Under the pieces are notes generated by a model. It saw only the letters and a program-made list of their open reading frames with translations, did not search any database and had not been told where the DNA came from. Both the position numbers and the translations under genes were made by a program. Below are positions 32,372 to 40,511 of a stretch of DNA of 64,000 bases, one piece after another (positions within the stretch are counted from its first letter, which is position 1; the number at the start of each line of letters is the position of its first letter). Source of the stretch: a virus; the IMG/VR virus record IMGVR_UViG_3300042484_003148, positions 62,001 to 126,000 of that record. One strand, written 5' to 3'.

Positions 32372-32546
32372 AACAGAAGAATTAGAATTCTTACAAAAGA
32401 AAATGTTTGACGCTATAACTTATCAAGGATATTTTGGTAAAACAGGTAGTGAATAACAAATTAAAAGACAAGCTGATAATTGTGCGAAATTATCTATACA
32501 ATTTACTAACAAAAAGATTCAAAATTTAAAAGATTTAACTATTTAA
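32361..32546 (+). pseudogene. Small ORF interrupted by an in-frame TAA
   Basis: ATG at 32361 overlaps the end of the membrane protein gene. It reads MITETEELEFLQKKMF and on to TGSE-stop (TAA, 32454-32456), then continues in the same frame for 29 codons (QIKRQADNCAKLSIQF...) to a second stop. Changing TAA to GAA or CAA would give a 61-aa protein, so this looks like a nonsense-mutated gene. Confidence 0.45.
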
Positions 32547-32560
32547 AAGAAAGACTTATT

Positions 32561-32611
32561 ATGAAAAACACTGATTTTGTTGCTTGGAATAAAGATATTA
32601 TTGCTATCTAA
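32561..32611 (+). other. Very short ORF, 16 codons, doubtful
   Basis: MKNTDFVAWNKDIIAI then TAA, between the broken ORF and the tRNA-like promoter. May be the remnant of a longer gene; no support beyond the frame. Confidence 0.2.
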
Positions 32612-32629
32612 AAAATAATTAAATAAAAG

Positions 32630-32660
32630 TTTGTTTATTAAAATATTAATAGTACATTTG
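32630..32660 (+). promoter_or_regulatory. Promoter TTTG-N19-TACATTTG
   Basis: TTTG (32630-32633), exactly 19 nt, TACATTTG (32653-32660): a perfect consensus. Drives the tRNA-like RNA and probably the SSB gene downstream. Confidence 0.75.
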
Positions 32661-32672
32661 TAAAACAAAAAA

Positions 32673-32764
32673 GCTCATGTCGTATAACGGTAATACGAAC
32701 TACCTATAGGTTTCCCTGAGTGGTCGTAGGTTGGTTTATACTAGTTCGATTCTAGTCAAGAGTT
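32673..32764 (+). tRNA. tRNA-like RNA with enlarged anticodon loop
   Basis: Acceptor GCTCATG/CAAGAGT (one G-U, one A.A), D arm GTAT-AACGGTA-ATAC, G26, stem AACTA/TGGTT, and T arm ACTAG-TTCGATT-CTAGT lie in the right order, with a 3-nt variable region. The anticodon loop is 29 nt instead of 7 (32703-32731), so no anticodon can be assigned. Could be a tRNA with an insertion, a pseudo-tRNA or a tRNA mimic. An alternative fold with stem GAACT/GGTTT leaves a 26-nt variable arm. Confidence 0.4.
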
Positions 32765-32840
32765 CTAAATGTTACCTAGTAACATAAAAGATAATCATCG
32801 TTAAAACTAAAATAAATGTTAATTTAAAACAATTGTAATC

Positions 32841-33737
32841 ATGGGATTTGCAACTAACAACACGGGTTCATCGAAACCAACAACGTATCTTAAAATTAAA
32901 ACGTTAAGAAAAGTACAAACAGACAAAGATTCACCGATTATCGGTAAATGCTTCACAAACTCTACTACAGGTGAAGACATGGTATCTGCAAAAGGATATC
33001 CAGCACCATTCTACGGTTATTTAACCAACATCCAACCAAACTTAAGTAATGTTATTAAAGGTAAAGGTGGTCAAGCAGACAAACCAGTACCAATGATTAA
33101 CTTTTGGTTCAAAGATGATTCAGATGAAAATTTCTGTTTATCATTAAACTGGACATCTGATGGTGGTAAAATTAACTTAATTGTTAATAACTTATTAAAC
33201 AGTTTAGCTGGTATTGAAAATTTTGGTTTACTTAAGTTAAGTATCTTTAGCACCACAAATACTAAAGACGATAAAACTTATACCAATTTCAACATTTCTG
33301 TTAAAAACGCAGAAAACTGGGTGGCTGGTTCAAACAATTATGATGTGTTCAAAAAGAACGAAGATGGTAGTGACCCAACTAAAGCTTCTTGGAAATATGA
33401 TTTCAAAGATATTCCTGCTGTAGAAATCGAAGAAGAGATTAAAGGTAAACTTAGAAAAGTTGACAACTCTGAAGAACATCAACAATTCTTCCTTGATATC
33501 GTTGAAGCTGTTGTACCTAAAATCAAAGCTACTAAATATGATGTGATTTCAGGCATTTCTACTGCTTCAAATACTCAAAATGGTAGTCAAGGTCAATCTC
33601 AACAATCAAACGCTTCTAGCACACCTAAAAACGCTCCAAAAACATCAGCTAAGTCTGACGAAGAATGGGAGAAAGAAAATGGTCTTAAAGGTATCGACCT
33701 TAACGCTAAAGTTTCTGAAGACGACCTTCCCTTCTAG
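32841..33737 (+). CDS. Single-stranded DNA-binding protein (gp32-like role)
   Basis: 298 aa. Beta-rich N-terminal two thirds (TYLKIKTLRKVQ, PFYGYLTNIQPN, INFWFKDDSDENFCLSLNW). Then a Gln/Ser/Asn-rich linker (SNTQNGSQGQSQQSNASS) and an acidic tip ending SEDDLPF, the tail by which SSBs recruit replication partners. Codon use favours C-ending codons more than its neighbours, suggesting high expression. Lies between the tRNA-like gene and the recombinase. Confidence 0.85.
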   Translation: MGFATNNTGSSKPTTYLKIKTLRKVQTDKDSPIIGKCFTNSTTGEDMVSAKGYPAPFYGYLTNIQPNLSNVIKGKGGQADKPVPMINFWFKDDSDENFCLSLNWTSDGGKINLIVNNLLNSLAGIENFGLLKLSIFSTTNTKDDKTYTNFNISVKNAENWVAGSNNYDVFKKNEDGSDPTKASWKYDFKDIPAVEIEEEIKGKLRKVDNSEEHQQFFLDIVEAVVPKIKATKYDVISGISTASNTQNGSQGQSQQSNASSTPKNAPKTSAKSDEEWEKENGLKGIDLNAKVSEDDLPF

Positions 33738-33749
33738 AATAAAATAAAC

Positions 33750-33804
33750 ATAAGTATATAACCTTGTTGTAACGATGATGCAAGGTTGTATGCTTATTTT
33801 TTTT
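33750..33804 (+). terminator. Terminator after SSB
   Basis: TAAGTATATAACCTTG/CAAGGTTGTATGCTTA stem (15 of 16 positions pair), 14-nt loop, then T8. Confidence 0.8.
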
Positions 33805-33861
33805 GTTTTTGTGTAGATAATAATTTTATTCTAATTGTAAAAAATAAATTATTAAGTTTGT

Positions 33862-33892
33862 TTTGTTTTTATCAAAACTTTTACTACATTGC
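33862..33892 (+). promoter_or_regulatory. Promoter TTTG-N19-TACATTGC
   Basis: TTTG (33862-33865), 19 nt, TACATTGCAA (33885 on); TTGC variant. Leaves an about 100-nt leader before the recombinase gene in which no other signal is seen. Confidence 0.6.
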
Positions 33893-34004
33893 AATATCAA
33901 AAAAATAATTCTTTGTTTTTAATGAATAACAACTTTTATAGATTATAGTTTTATAACAAAGAATATAGATTTTAAACTCAAAATATTTTAATATTAATTT
34001 TCAG

Positions 34005-35144
34005 ATGGCTAAGACCAAATCAGAAACAGCACCAGAAGTTGTTGTCAACACAGAAGAAACTACAGTACCTGCTAGAGGTAAAAAAATCGAAAAAAAGTCA
34101 TTTAGTTTAAGTGATTTTAAAGCTAAAAATAATTTAAATGATGAAGTTAAAGATAAACCTTTAGATTTTATTAGAGTATCGCAAGCATTTGAAGAATCAA
34201 CTGGTCTAGGTATCGCTGTTGGTTATTTTTCAATTGTTGCTGGGCATTCGAGCGTTGGTAAAAGCACACTAGTAATGGAAGCTATTGTTGGTGCACAAAA
34301 AAAGGGTATATTACCTGTAATTATAGACCTTGAAAATAACTTTTCATTTGAAAGAGCGAAATTAATGGGTATGGAATTTGATGAAATAGTTGATGAAAGT
34401 ACAGGTGAAATTGTAGGTTATGATGGTTTTTTCCTTTATATTAATTCACAATATATTTTAGATAACTACGATAAAAAAAGAAACCCTAAATTAAAGGAAC
34501 CAACAATTGAAGGTTTAGCTGCTTGTATGAATCATTTATTAGATGAACAAGAAGATGGTAACTTGGATTACTCTTTATTTTTTGCATTAGATTCAATAGG
34601 TGTATTAGCTGATGAAAAAAGTGCATTAGGTTCTAGGAATAATCAATTTGCTGCTGGAGCTTATTCAACACATTTTCAATCATTATTAAACTATAGAATA
34701 CCTGCGTCTAGAAAACTCAATAGAAAACACACTAATACAGTTTTAGCTGTTAACAAGATTTGGTTGGATAACTTAAATGGAGGAGGAATTAAAATGAAAG
34801 GTGGTGACTCGTTATTCTATGCTTGCCGTGCAATTTTTTTACTAGGAAATCAAATTACACATGGTACTAAAAAACTTTATGCAGAGTGCACTTATCAAGG
34901 TCAAAAATATAGTTATCAATATGGAATTGAAGTTAAAGTCAAATGTATAAAGAACCACATTACCGGTGTGTCCGTCGAAAATCGTATCATATCATCAGTA
35001 CACGGTTTCATATCAGTTAACGATGTTGACAAATATAAAAAAGATAATAAAATATTCTTATTATCAAAACTAGGTATACCTGAAAATGCTGATGTTGATT
35101 TAAAAACAACAGAGATTGAATCAGATAATGTAGAACTAGAATAA
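34005..35144 (+). CDS. RecA/UvsX-like recombinase
   Basis: 379 aa. Walker A GHSSVGKST (80-88), VIIDLENNFSFERAKLMG, LFFALDSIGVLADE (Walker B region), AVNKIWLDNLNGGG and the KGGDSLFYACRAIFLLG segment are those of UvsX-type RecA proteins. It would perform strand exchange in recombination-dependent replication. The first about 35 residues (Thr/Glu/Lys-rich) are an extra tail. Followed by a terminator and two homing endonucleases. Confidence 0.9.
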   Translation: MAKTKSETAPEVVVNTEETTVPARGKKIEKKSFSLSDFKAKNNLNDEVKDKPLDFIRVSQAFEESTGLGIAVGYFSIVAGHSSVGKSTLVMEAIVGAQKKGILPVIIDLENNFSFERAKLMGMEFDEIVDESTGEIVGYDGFFLYINSQYILDNYDKKRNPKLKEPTIEGLAACMNHLLDEQEDGNLDYSLFFALDSIGVLADEKSALGSRNNQFAAGAYSTHFQSLLNYRIPASRKLNRKHTNTVLAVNKIWLDNLNGGGIKMKGGDSLFYACRAIFLLGNQITHGTKKLYAECTYQGQKYSYQYGIEVKVKCIKNHITGVSVENRIISSVHGFISVNDVDKYKKDNKIFLLSKLGIPENADVDLKTTEIESDNVELE

Positions 35145-35150
35145 ACACTA

Positions 35151-35178
35151 AAACCCAATAGAAATATTGGGTTTTTTT
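35151..35178 (+). terminator. Terminator after recombinase
   Basis: AAACCCAATA-gaaa-TATTGGGTTT then T5; a compact GAAA-type tetraloop hairpin. Confidence 0.9.
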
Positions 35179-35217
35179 ATAATAAAAATAATAGACAAGA
35201 TACATAAAATAAAAATT

Positions 35218-35232
35218 TAACTATTTAAAATA
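35218..35232 (+). promoter_or_regulatory. Late-type promoter motif
   Basis: TAACTATTTAAAATA, 6 nt before the GIY-YIG endonuclease gene. Confidence 0.5.
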
Positions 35233-35238
35233 AAACTT

Positions 35239-36459
35239 ATGAATTATAAAATATACGCTTTAACTACACCTACTCAATCTATTAGATACATTGGTTACAC
35301 TAAACACACTTTAAATAGAAGATTTAATGGACATAAACAAGAATCTAAAAGAAAAAACCCTGACGGGTCTTATTATAATACAAAACATAAAGATAAATGG
35401 TTTAGAAAAAACTACGATGAAATTTCAATAATATTAATTGAAGAAAATATCACAAGTTATGAAAAAGCTTTAGAACGTGAAAAATATTGGATTAAATATT
35501 ATAGAGATAATGGCTATAACTTAGTCAATAGTACAGATGGTGGTGACGGCACAGTTGGTTATAAATTAACCGAAGAACACAAACAACATTTAAGTAATAT
35601 TAATAAAGGTAAAACTTTAACAGAAGAACATAAACAAAAAATTTCAAATTCTCATAAAAAATTAAATAAAAAAATGCCAGAAGAACACAAAGAATTATTA
35701 TCTAAAATAACTAACACACCTGAAGCTAGAAATAAAATTAAAATATCTAGGTATAGAATTTTCCTAGAAAGAAACGGTGTAAATTTTGAAAATAATGATA
35801 ATGATATTATTGAAAAATATAACAAATTAAAATCTGACATCGAAAATACAAAACTTCAAAAACAAAATGAAATAAATGAACTAAAGAGTAAAATTAAACA
35901 AATTAAAGACGAAGAAAATATTAAAAAACAAATTCTAAAAGATAATTTAAATAACAAAAGAAAACAAGAGAAAATAGAAAGAGAAGCGAATAAAATAAAG
36001 TCTTATGAAGAGTTAGTTAGTCAAGGTTTAATGTATAAATTTATAGATAAAAATGGTAAAATAATATACAAACATATAGTTTCAGAAGAATCAAAACAAA
36101 AAATGTCAGAATCACACAAAGGTAAAATTATTTCAGAAGAAACTAAATTAAAAATGTCTGAATCAATAAAAGAATATTATGTGAATAATCCTAAAAAACC
36201 TTTGACTGAAGAACAGAAACAAAACTTAAGGGAAAAGAATTTAGGTAAAAAACAAAGTAAAGAAACAATCGAAAAACGTGCTATCAAAAATAGAGGTGAA
36301 AATAGTGGTAGTGCTAAAGTAACTGAAAAAGATGTTATTGAAATGCGTAGATTGATTGAAACAAATGAATTAACTAGAAAACAGGTTACTGAAAAATACA
36401 ACTTAGATTATACTACAGTATGTAAAATATACCAACGAAAACTTTGGAGTCACATTTAA
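35239..36459 (+). CDS. GIY-YIG homing endonuclease with NUMOD-type DNA-binding repeats
   Basis: 406 aa. Catalytic domain residues 1-100: KIYALTTP...IRYIGYTKHTLNRRF (IY...YIG and Arg), KALEREKYWI (catalytic Glu) and GYNLVNSTDGGDG. It is followed by several NUMOD3-type motifs (LTEEHKQHLSNINKGKTL, SEESKQKMSESHKGK, LTEEQKQNLREKNLGK) and a C-terminal helix-turn-helix (ELTRKQVTEKYNLDYTTVCK). Free-standing, next to the recombinase gene, which it may spread with. Confidence 0.88.
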   Translation: MNYKIYALTTPTQSIRYIGYTKHTLNRRFNGHKQESKRKNPDGSYYNTKHKDKWFRKNYDEISIILIEENITSYEKALEREKYWIKYYRDNGYNLVNSTDGGDGTVGYKLTEEHKQHLSNINKGKTLTEEHKQKISNSHKKLNKKMPEEHKELLSKITNTPEARNKIKISRYRIFLERNGVNFENNDNDIIEKYNKLKSDIENTKLQKQNEINELKSKIKQIKDEENIKKQILKDNLNNKRKQEKIEREANKIKSYEELVSQGLMYKFIDKNGKIIYKHIVSEESKQKMSESHKGKIISEETKLKMSESIKEYYVNNPKKPLTEEQKQNLREKNLGKKQSKETIEKRAIKNRGENSGSAKVTEKDVIEMRRLIETNELTRKQVTEKYNLDYTTVCKIYQRKLWSHI

Positions 36460-36494
36460 ATAAACTAACAACACAAAGTATTAAACAAAACAAT

Positions 36495-37781
36495 ATGAAC
36501 CCAACTGAAACTTTTATATCAAAAGCAAGGAAAAAACACGGTGATAAATATGATTATTCAGAAGTTAACTTTATAAAAAACACTATCCCTGTAACAATAA
36601 TATGTAGAACACATGGACCTTTTCAACAAACACCAGCAACACACTTAAAAGGTTCTGGTTGTCAGAAATGTTCTAAAACAGCTAAATTAACAACTGAAGA
36701 ATTTATTGAAAAAGCAAAAGATATACATGGTGATAGATATGATTATTCTGAAACAATATATATTTCAAATATTTTACCTGTAAAAATTAAATGTCATAAA
36801 CATGGGTATTTTGAGCAAAGACCCAATTCACATTTATCATCAAAAGATGGTTCAAAAGGTAATTGTCCACTTTGCGCTAAAAAAATATTAACAAAAGATG
36901 AATTTATTCAAAAAGCAAGAGAAGTTCATAGTGATAAATATATTTATGATGATGTTGTATATGTTAATGAAAGTAAAAATATCACAATTAAATGTAAAAT
37001 ACATGGTCCATTTGAACAAACACCAAAATCACATTTAAAGGGTAATGGATGTTCAAGTTGTTCTGGTTTAAAACAATTAACAACTGAAGAATTTATAGAA
37101 AGAGCTAAAAAAGTTCATGGTGATAGATATAATTATTCGGAAAGTGAATATATTAATTCCAACACTAAAATAAAAATTATATGCAAAGAACATGGTCCAT
37201 TTTACCAGACACACACTATACATTGCAGTGGTAATGGATGTAGTAAATGTTCAGGTATGCATAATAAAACAACTGAAGAGTTTGTAAAAGAACTTGAAAA
37301 AATATATGGTGATAAATATGATTACAAAGATGTTAAATATATTAACAATAGGGTAAAAGTTTTATTACACTGTCCTACACATGGAGAGTTTTTAAAAACA
37401 CCTAAAGAATTACTTAAAAACACCGGTTGTCCAAAATGTAGATGTTCCAAAGGTGAACACAAAGTTGATAGTGTATTAAGTGAAGCAGGTTTTGAATTTG
37501 AAACAGAAAAAACTTTTGAAGGGTGTTTTTATAAAACTAAATTACGATTTGATTTTTATTTACCTTACCAAAATTTATGTATTGAATTTGATGGTAAACA
37601 ACACTATGAACCTGTTAAAATATTTGGTGGTAAGGATGCTTTTGAAGAGTTACAAAAACGTGATAAAATTAAAGAACAGTATTGTAAAGATAATGGAATT
37701 GATTTAATACGTATTCGTTATGATGAAGATATAATTCAGAAAATCGAAGAATTTTTCACACCCACAGGACCTGTATATTAA
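36495..37781 (+). CDS. Free-standing endonuclease with five zinc-ribbon repeats and a Vsr-like nuclease domain
   Basis: 428 aa from ATG 36495 (MNPTETF); the open frame reaches 36444 but that overlaps the GIY-YIG gene. Five repeats of the F-x-x-KA-x-x-x-HGDKYDYS ... C-x-x-HG-x-F-x-Q-x-P-x-x-H...GC-x-x-C type, then LRFDFYLP, CIEFDGKQHYEP, FEELQKRDKIKEQYC and LIRIRYDED. Same architecture as the 493-aa protein at 4574, which has six repeats. Inference: repeat number varies with recognition-site length. Confidence 0.8.
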   Translation: MNPTETFISKARKKHGDKYDYSEVNFIKNTIPVTIICRTHGPFQQTPATHLKGSGCQKCSKTAKLTTEEFIEKAKDIHGDRYDYSETIYISNILPVKIKCHKHGYFEQRPNSHLSSKDGSKGNCPLCAKKILTKDEFIQKAREVHSDKYIYDDVVYVNESKNITIKCKIHGPFEQTPKSHLKGNGCSSCSGLKQLTTEEFIERAKKVHGDRYNYSESEYINSNTKIKIICKEHGPFYQTHTIHCSGNGCSKCSGMHNKTTEEFVKELEKIYGDKYDYKDVKYINNRVKVLLHCPTHGEFLKTPKELLKNTGCPKCRCSKGEHKVDSVLSEAGFEFETEKTFEGCFYKTKLRFDFYLPYQNLCIEFDGKQHYEPVKIFGGKDAFEELQKRDKIKEQYCKDNGIDLIRIRYDEDIIQKIEEFFTPTGPVY

Positions 37782-37798
37782 ATTCCTAAACTAACCCA

Positions 37799-37830
37799 GT
37801 TATCTTCTTTAATTAGAAGATAACTTTCAA
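37799..37830. terminator. Hairpin between convergent genes
   Basis: GTTATCTTCT/AGAAGATAAC 10-bp stem with a 6-nt loop; no long T-run. Confidence 0.55.
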
Positions 37831-38324
37831 CCCACATTTCCTTCTTCAACCAACTTTCCACCAACATACCTTTTTCTATCGTGGTAAAGAACAATATCTT
37901 CAACCACTGTTTCCCCTTCGGCTCCTTCTGATTCTTCGTTAGCACCTTCTCTATTACTTCTAGAACTAGTATTATCCAAAGCGACATCAATACCTTCAAA
38001 CGGACTAGCTTGAAGTATATCTTCAACAACATCTACTTCTATTTCATGCAACATACCAATTAGGTCAAAACTTCCTTTATTATCAGCATCATTAGAAAAA
38101 GGTATTGCTGATAACTTACTTTTGGAACCTACTTGTGTATCATGTAATTCTTTAATCATTTCTTTCATGTGCTGAATTTCAACTTTAAGCATTTGAAGTT
38201 CAGTTTGCATGTTTAATACATAAATAACACCAGCTAGGACAACACCACCAATAAAGATAAAATTCTTTAATTCTGATTGAGTAATAAAACCTTTATTTTC
38301 ATTATTGTTATTAGAAGCTGCCAT
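37827..38324 (-). CDS. Membrane-anchored coiled-coil protein, 165 aa
   Basis: N-terminal Asn-rich head, membrane segment at residues about 20-42 (NFIFIGGVVLAGVIYVLNM), coiled coil about 43-65 (TELQMLKVEIQHMKEMIKEL), then an acidic soluble tail (DNTSSRSNREGANEESEGAE). Could be a virion-membrane or spanin-like component; no homology evidence. Confidence 0.6.
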   Translation of the reverse strand: MAASNNNNENKGFITQSELKNFIFIGGVVLAGVIYVLNMQTELQMLKVEIQHMKEMIKELHDTQVGSKSKLSAIPFSNDADNKGSFDLIGMLHEIEVDVVEDILQASPFEGIDVALDNTSSRSNREGANEESEGAEGETVVEDIVLYHDRKRYVGGKLVEEGNVG

Positions 38325-38414
38325 GCTATGTATTTTTATTTCTTTTAAATATAGAAATATATGATTTTTATTAGCTAATTAACAAAAAATAGTAAAATTT
38401 ATTTTATATAAAAC

Positions 38415-38455
38415 AAAAAAATAACCCAACATAAATAAATGTGTTGGGTTATTTT
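38415..38455 (-). terminator. Terminator (AAAATAACCCAACA stem)
   Basis: AAAATAACCCAACA/TGTTGGGTTATTTT 14-bp stem, about 10-nt loop, after the 191-aa minus-strand gene. Confidence 0.75.
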
Positions 38456-38512
38456 AATAAACAACATTACGTTACATTGTTAAACAAGAGGCTTTACGTA
38501 ATCTAAACTATA

Positions 38513-39088
38513 TTAAGCGTAATAACCAAATAATTTAAGTTGGATTAAATATTCAGTTGCGTTATCAACATCAAGTTTTCCGTCAAGTTCAGCTTTTTCA
38601 ACTACTTCATTTTTAAGTGGAATATAAGAAATTTCAATCTCTTTACTCATTAAATCATTATTTTCTGTAACATACTCCTCAAATCTCGATGGTTCAACTG
38701 GATATGGAATAAATAATGGTTTAACATTGAAAATTTCAAAAGATTTTTTATCATCTTCAGTATAATTTTCTTCAATTTCTTTTACAGCTTCTTCAGAAAA
38801 CTCAATTTCTTTTTCATCTTTAAAGAAAGGTCTAATTGTCTGACCATTATCAACTGATATATAAAGAAATTGTTTATAGGTTGTATTACCTTGTTGGTCT
38901 GTACCATTTTCAATAGAAAAGGAATCAACTAATAGTTTATTTTCTTTACCAAGTTTATCGGTTTCTAATTGAAGTGTTACTAAGTTATTTGCAACAAAAG
39001 ATGGAAATAATTTAGCATCTTTAATTTTTTCAAAAAGTGATTTAGCTTCGTAAATCTGTTTGGTTTTTAACTTTAAAGTTGTTGACAT
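38513..39088 (-). CDS. Hypothetical protein, 191 aa
   Basis: Acidic, mixed alpha/beta (TLKLKTKQIYEAKSLFEKIK, NGTDQQGNTTYKQFLYISVD). Late-type motif AAACTATTTATAATA 22 nt upstream suggests a structural or assembly role. Not recognised. Confidence 0.6.
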   Translation of the reverse strand: MSTTLKLKTKQIYEAKSLFEKIKDAKLFPSFVANNLVTLQLETDKLGKENKLLVDSFSIENGTDQQGNTTYKQFLYISVDNGQTIRPFFKDEKEIEFSEEAVKEIEENYTEDDKKSFEIFNVKPLFIPYPVEPSRFEEYVTENNDLMSKEIEISYIPLKNEVVEKAELDGKLDVDNATEYLIQLKLFGYYA

Positions 39089-39110
39089 ATTATAAAAATT
39101 AGGTTTATTT

Positions 39111-39125
39111 TATTATAAATAGTTT
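39111..39125 (-). promoter_or_regulatory. Late-type promoter motif
   Basis: Minus strand AAACTATTTATAATA, exact consensus, ahead of the 191-aa gene. Confidence 0.65.
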
Positions 39126-39213
39126 TATCTTTTAAAACTTAAGATTTATAAATATATAAAATTACTTTGTAAAAAACAAATAAATACTCATTTATTTTTG
39201 ATAGTAACATAAA

Positions 39214-39251
39214 AATTGCACAATAACATAATCAAAGTTATTGTGCAAAAA
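39214..39251 (-). terminator. Terminator (TTGCACAATAAC stem)
   Basis: TTGCACAATAAC/GTTATTGTGCAA perfect 12-bp stem with an 8-nt loop, 18 nt past the stop of the 173-aa gene. Confidence 0.75.
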
Positions 39252-39268
39252 TCATGTTAGTATAATAT

Positions 39269-39790
39269 TTAATCAACCAAAGGTAAATCTATTTTAATTA
39301 TTTCATAGTTATTTTCAATATAATCACCAGCTCTAAATGAATTTTCAGCATCACCAAAACAAGTAAGCATTAATTCAAAACAAAACCATTTGTCTGGATT
39401 ATTGATATTCGACAATGATTTACTTAATCTTGACTCAGCACCAAATAATTTATTTGACAACAAAAATAATGCGTAACTATACCAAACTGATAGTTGATAT
39501 TTTTTACCTTTTTGTGATATTAAGAAATTATAATCACCTGATGTTTTTGGTATAAATGACCAAACTTCTCTTTTAGGTTCTTTCTCTTTCCAAGTTTTAT
39601 AATCAGTCTCAATCACGCCATGTCCAACAGCCTCAATAACTACTTTTTTACCATCAGGATATTCTACAAGAATAGCTCCGTGATTAAAGTAAGTTCCCAA
39701 CACTTCTCTTTGTAAAGCTGAAGCGTAAAACAAAGGTCTTTTCCATTCAAATGGATTATGTATAAGTAACGGAGTTAGTTTTATTTCCAT
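39269..39790 (-). CDS. Permuted papain-like (YiiX/NlpC-P60-type) cysteine hydrolase candidate
   Basis: 173 aa. His37 in YFNHGAILVEYPDG, a conserved acidic residue in KVVIEAVGHG (Glu53), and Cys137 in KWFCFELMLTCFG reproduce the His...Glu...Cys order of circularly permuted NlpC/P60 enzymes (Cys-x-Glu-Leu). Such enzymes cleave peptides, amides or lipids; in a phage, cell-wall or virion processing is plausible. Late-type motif 35 nt upstream. The family call is from the motif pattern only. Confidence 0.6.
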   Translation of the reverse strand: MEIKLTPLLIHNPFEWKRPLFYASALQREVLGTYFNHGAILVEYPDGKKVVIEAVGHGVIETDYKTWKEKEPKREVWSFIPKTSGDYNFLISQKGKKYQLSVWYSYALFLLSNKLFGAESRLSKSLSNINNPDKWFCFELMLTCFGDAENSFRAGDYIENNYEIIKIDLPLVD

Positions 39791-39825
39791 TTTATCTAAT
39801 TTTAGATAATCGTAATGTTAGTTTT

Positions 39826-39840
39826 TTATTTAAATAGTTT
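39826..39840 (-). promoter_or_regulatory. Late-type promoter motif
   Basis: Minus strand AAACTATTTAAATAA ahead of the cysteine-hydrolase gene. The remaining gap to 39973 holds only short palindromes (AAGTTAAATAACTT). Confidence 0.6.
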
Positions 39841-39973
39841 GTAAGTTAAATAACTTAATCAAAATATTCAATATACGTTTTATAATTATTTTATTACTAT
39901 TAATAAGTTAAATTATACGTTTCATTTTTATAACAATCAATTACATAAAGTAACTTATTAAAATTTATTATAA

Positions 39974-40492
39974 CTAAGAAACTCTTTTATTTAATTTACC
40001 TTTAATATCTGTTGTTAACATAGATTCAATACTCAAACCTATTGCTGAATATCTTATAGCATTAAAATAACTAACATATTCAGATTTCAATGTATAAACC
40101 TTAGTTTGTGCATCATAATTATAAGCTGTTAAATCAGTCAAATCGGTAACAACACCTGTTAAAGTACTAACAACAACCGAATCATCAGTTATTAATTTAT
40201 CTAAATTTTTAAATATTGAATTATCAATATTATTTGGTTGAACTTTATTCCATAAATTATTTATCATTGATAATTCATAGTGTGTTGTTGTAGTTTTTAG
40301 TGTTTTATTTAAGAAGGAAATATCTAACTCTTCTACAACAACCAAATATTGCGCACCATTATTTAGTATAGCTAAAACACATGGTACATTATATGTTGAA
40401 CCTGTAGTTGAACCTGTGTATATACCTCCATTTGGGTCATTATCGTTAATTAACCTACCTGATAATATTGTTTTTATTGAATTCATATTCAT
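39974..40492 (-). CDS. Probable tail-associated structural protein, 172 aa
   Basis: MNMNSIKTILSGRL, then GGIYTGSTTGSTYNVPCVLA; Thr/Asn-rich, beta then helical. Lies directly downstream of the 1161-aa tail-fibre gene (19 nt), so probably a fibre-associated or assembly protein. Confidence 0.55.
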   Translation of the reverse strand: MNMNSIKTILSGRLINDNDPNGGIYTGSTTGSTYNVPCVLAILNNGAQYLVVVEELDISFLNKTLKTTTTHYELSMINNLWNKVQPNNIDNSIFKNLDKLITDDSVVVSTLTGVVTDLTDLTAYNYDAQTKVYTLKSEYVSYFNAIRYSAIGLSIESMLTTDIKGKLNKRVS

Positions 40493-40511
40493 GTTTTTAT
40501 TTTTAAAAGTT

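Noticed and set aside
32361-32764. Stop-codon recoding with a suppressor tRNA
   Set aside because: TAA is used as the normal stop throughout the window and no anticodon reading TAA can be assigned to the tRNA-like RNA. An alternative fold gives a CTA triplet, but it lacks U33 and TAG read-through is not seen.
37778-38032. 84-aa minus ORF
   Set aside because: Overlaps the better 165-aa membrane-anchored ORF in another frame and has a biased, unnatural composition.
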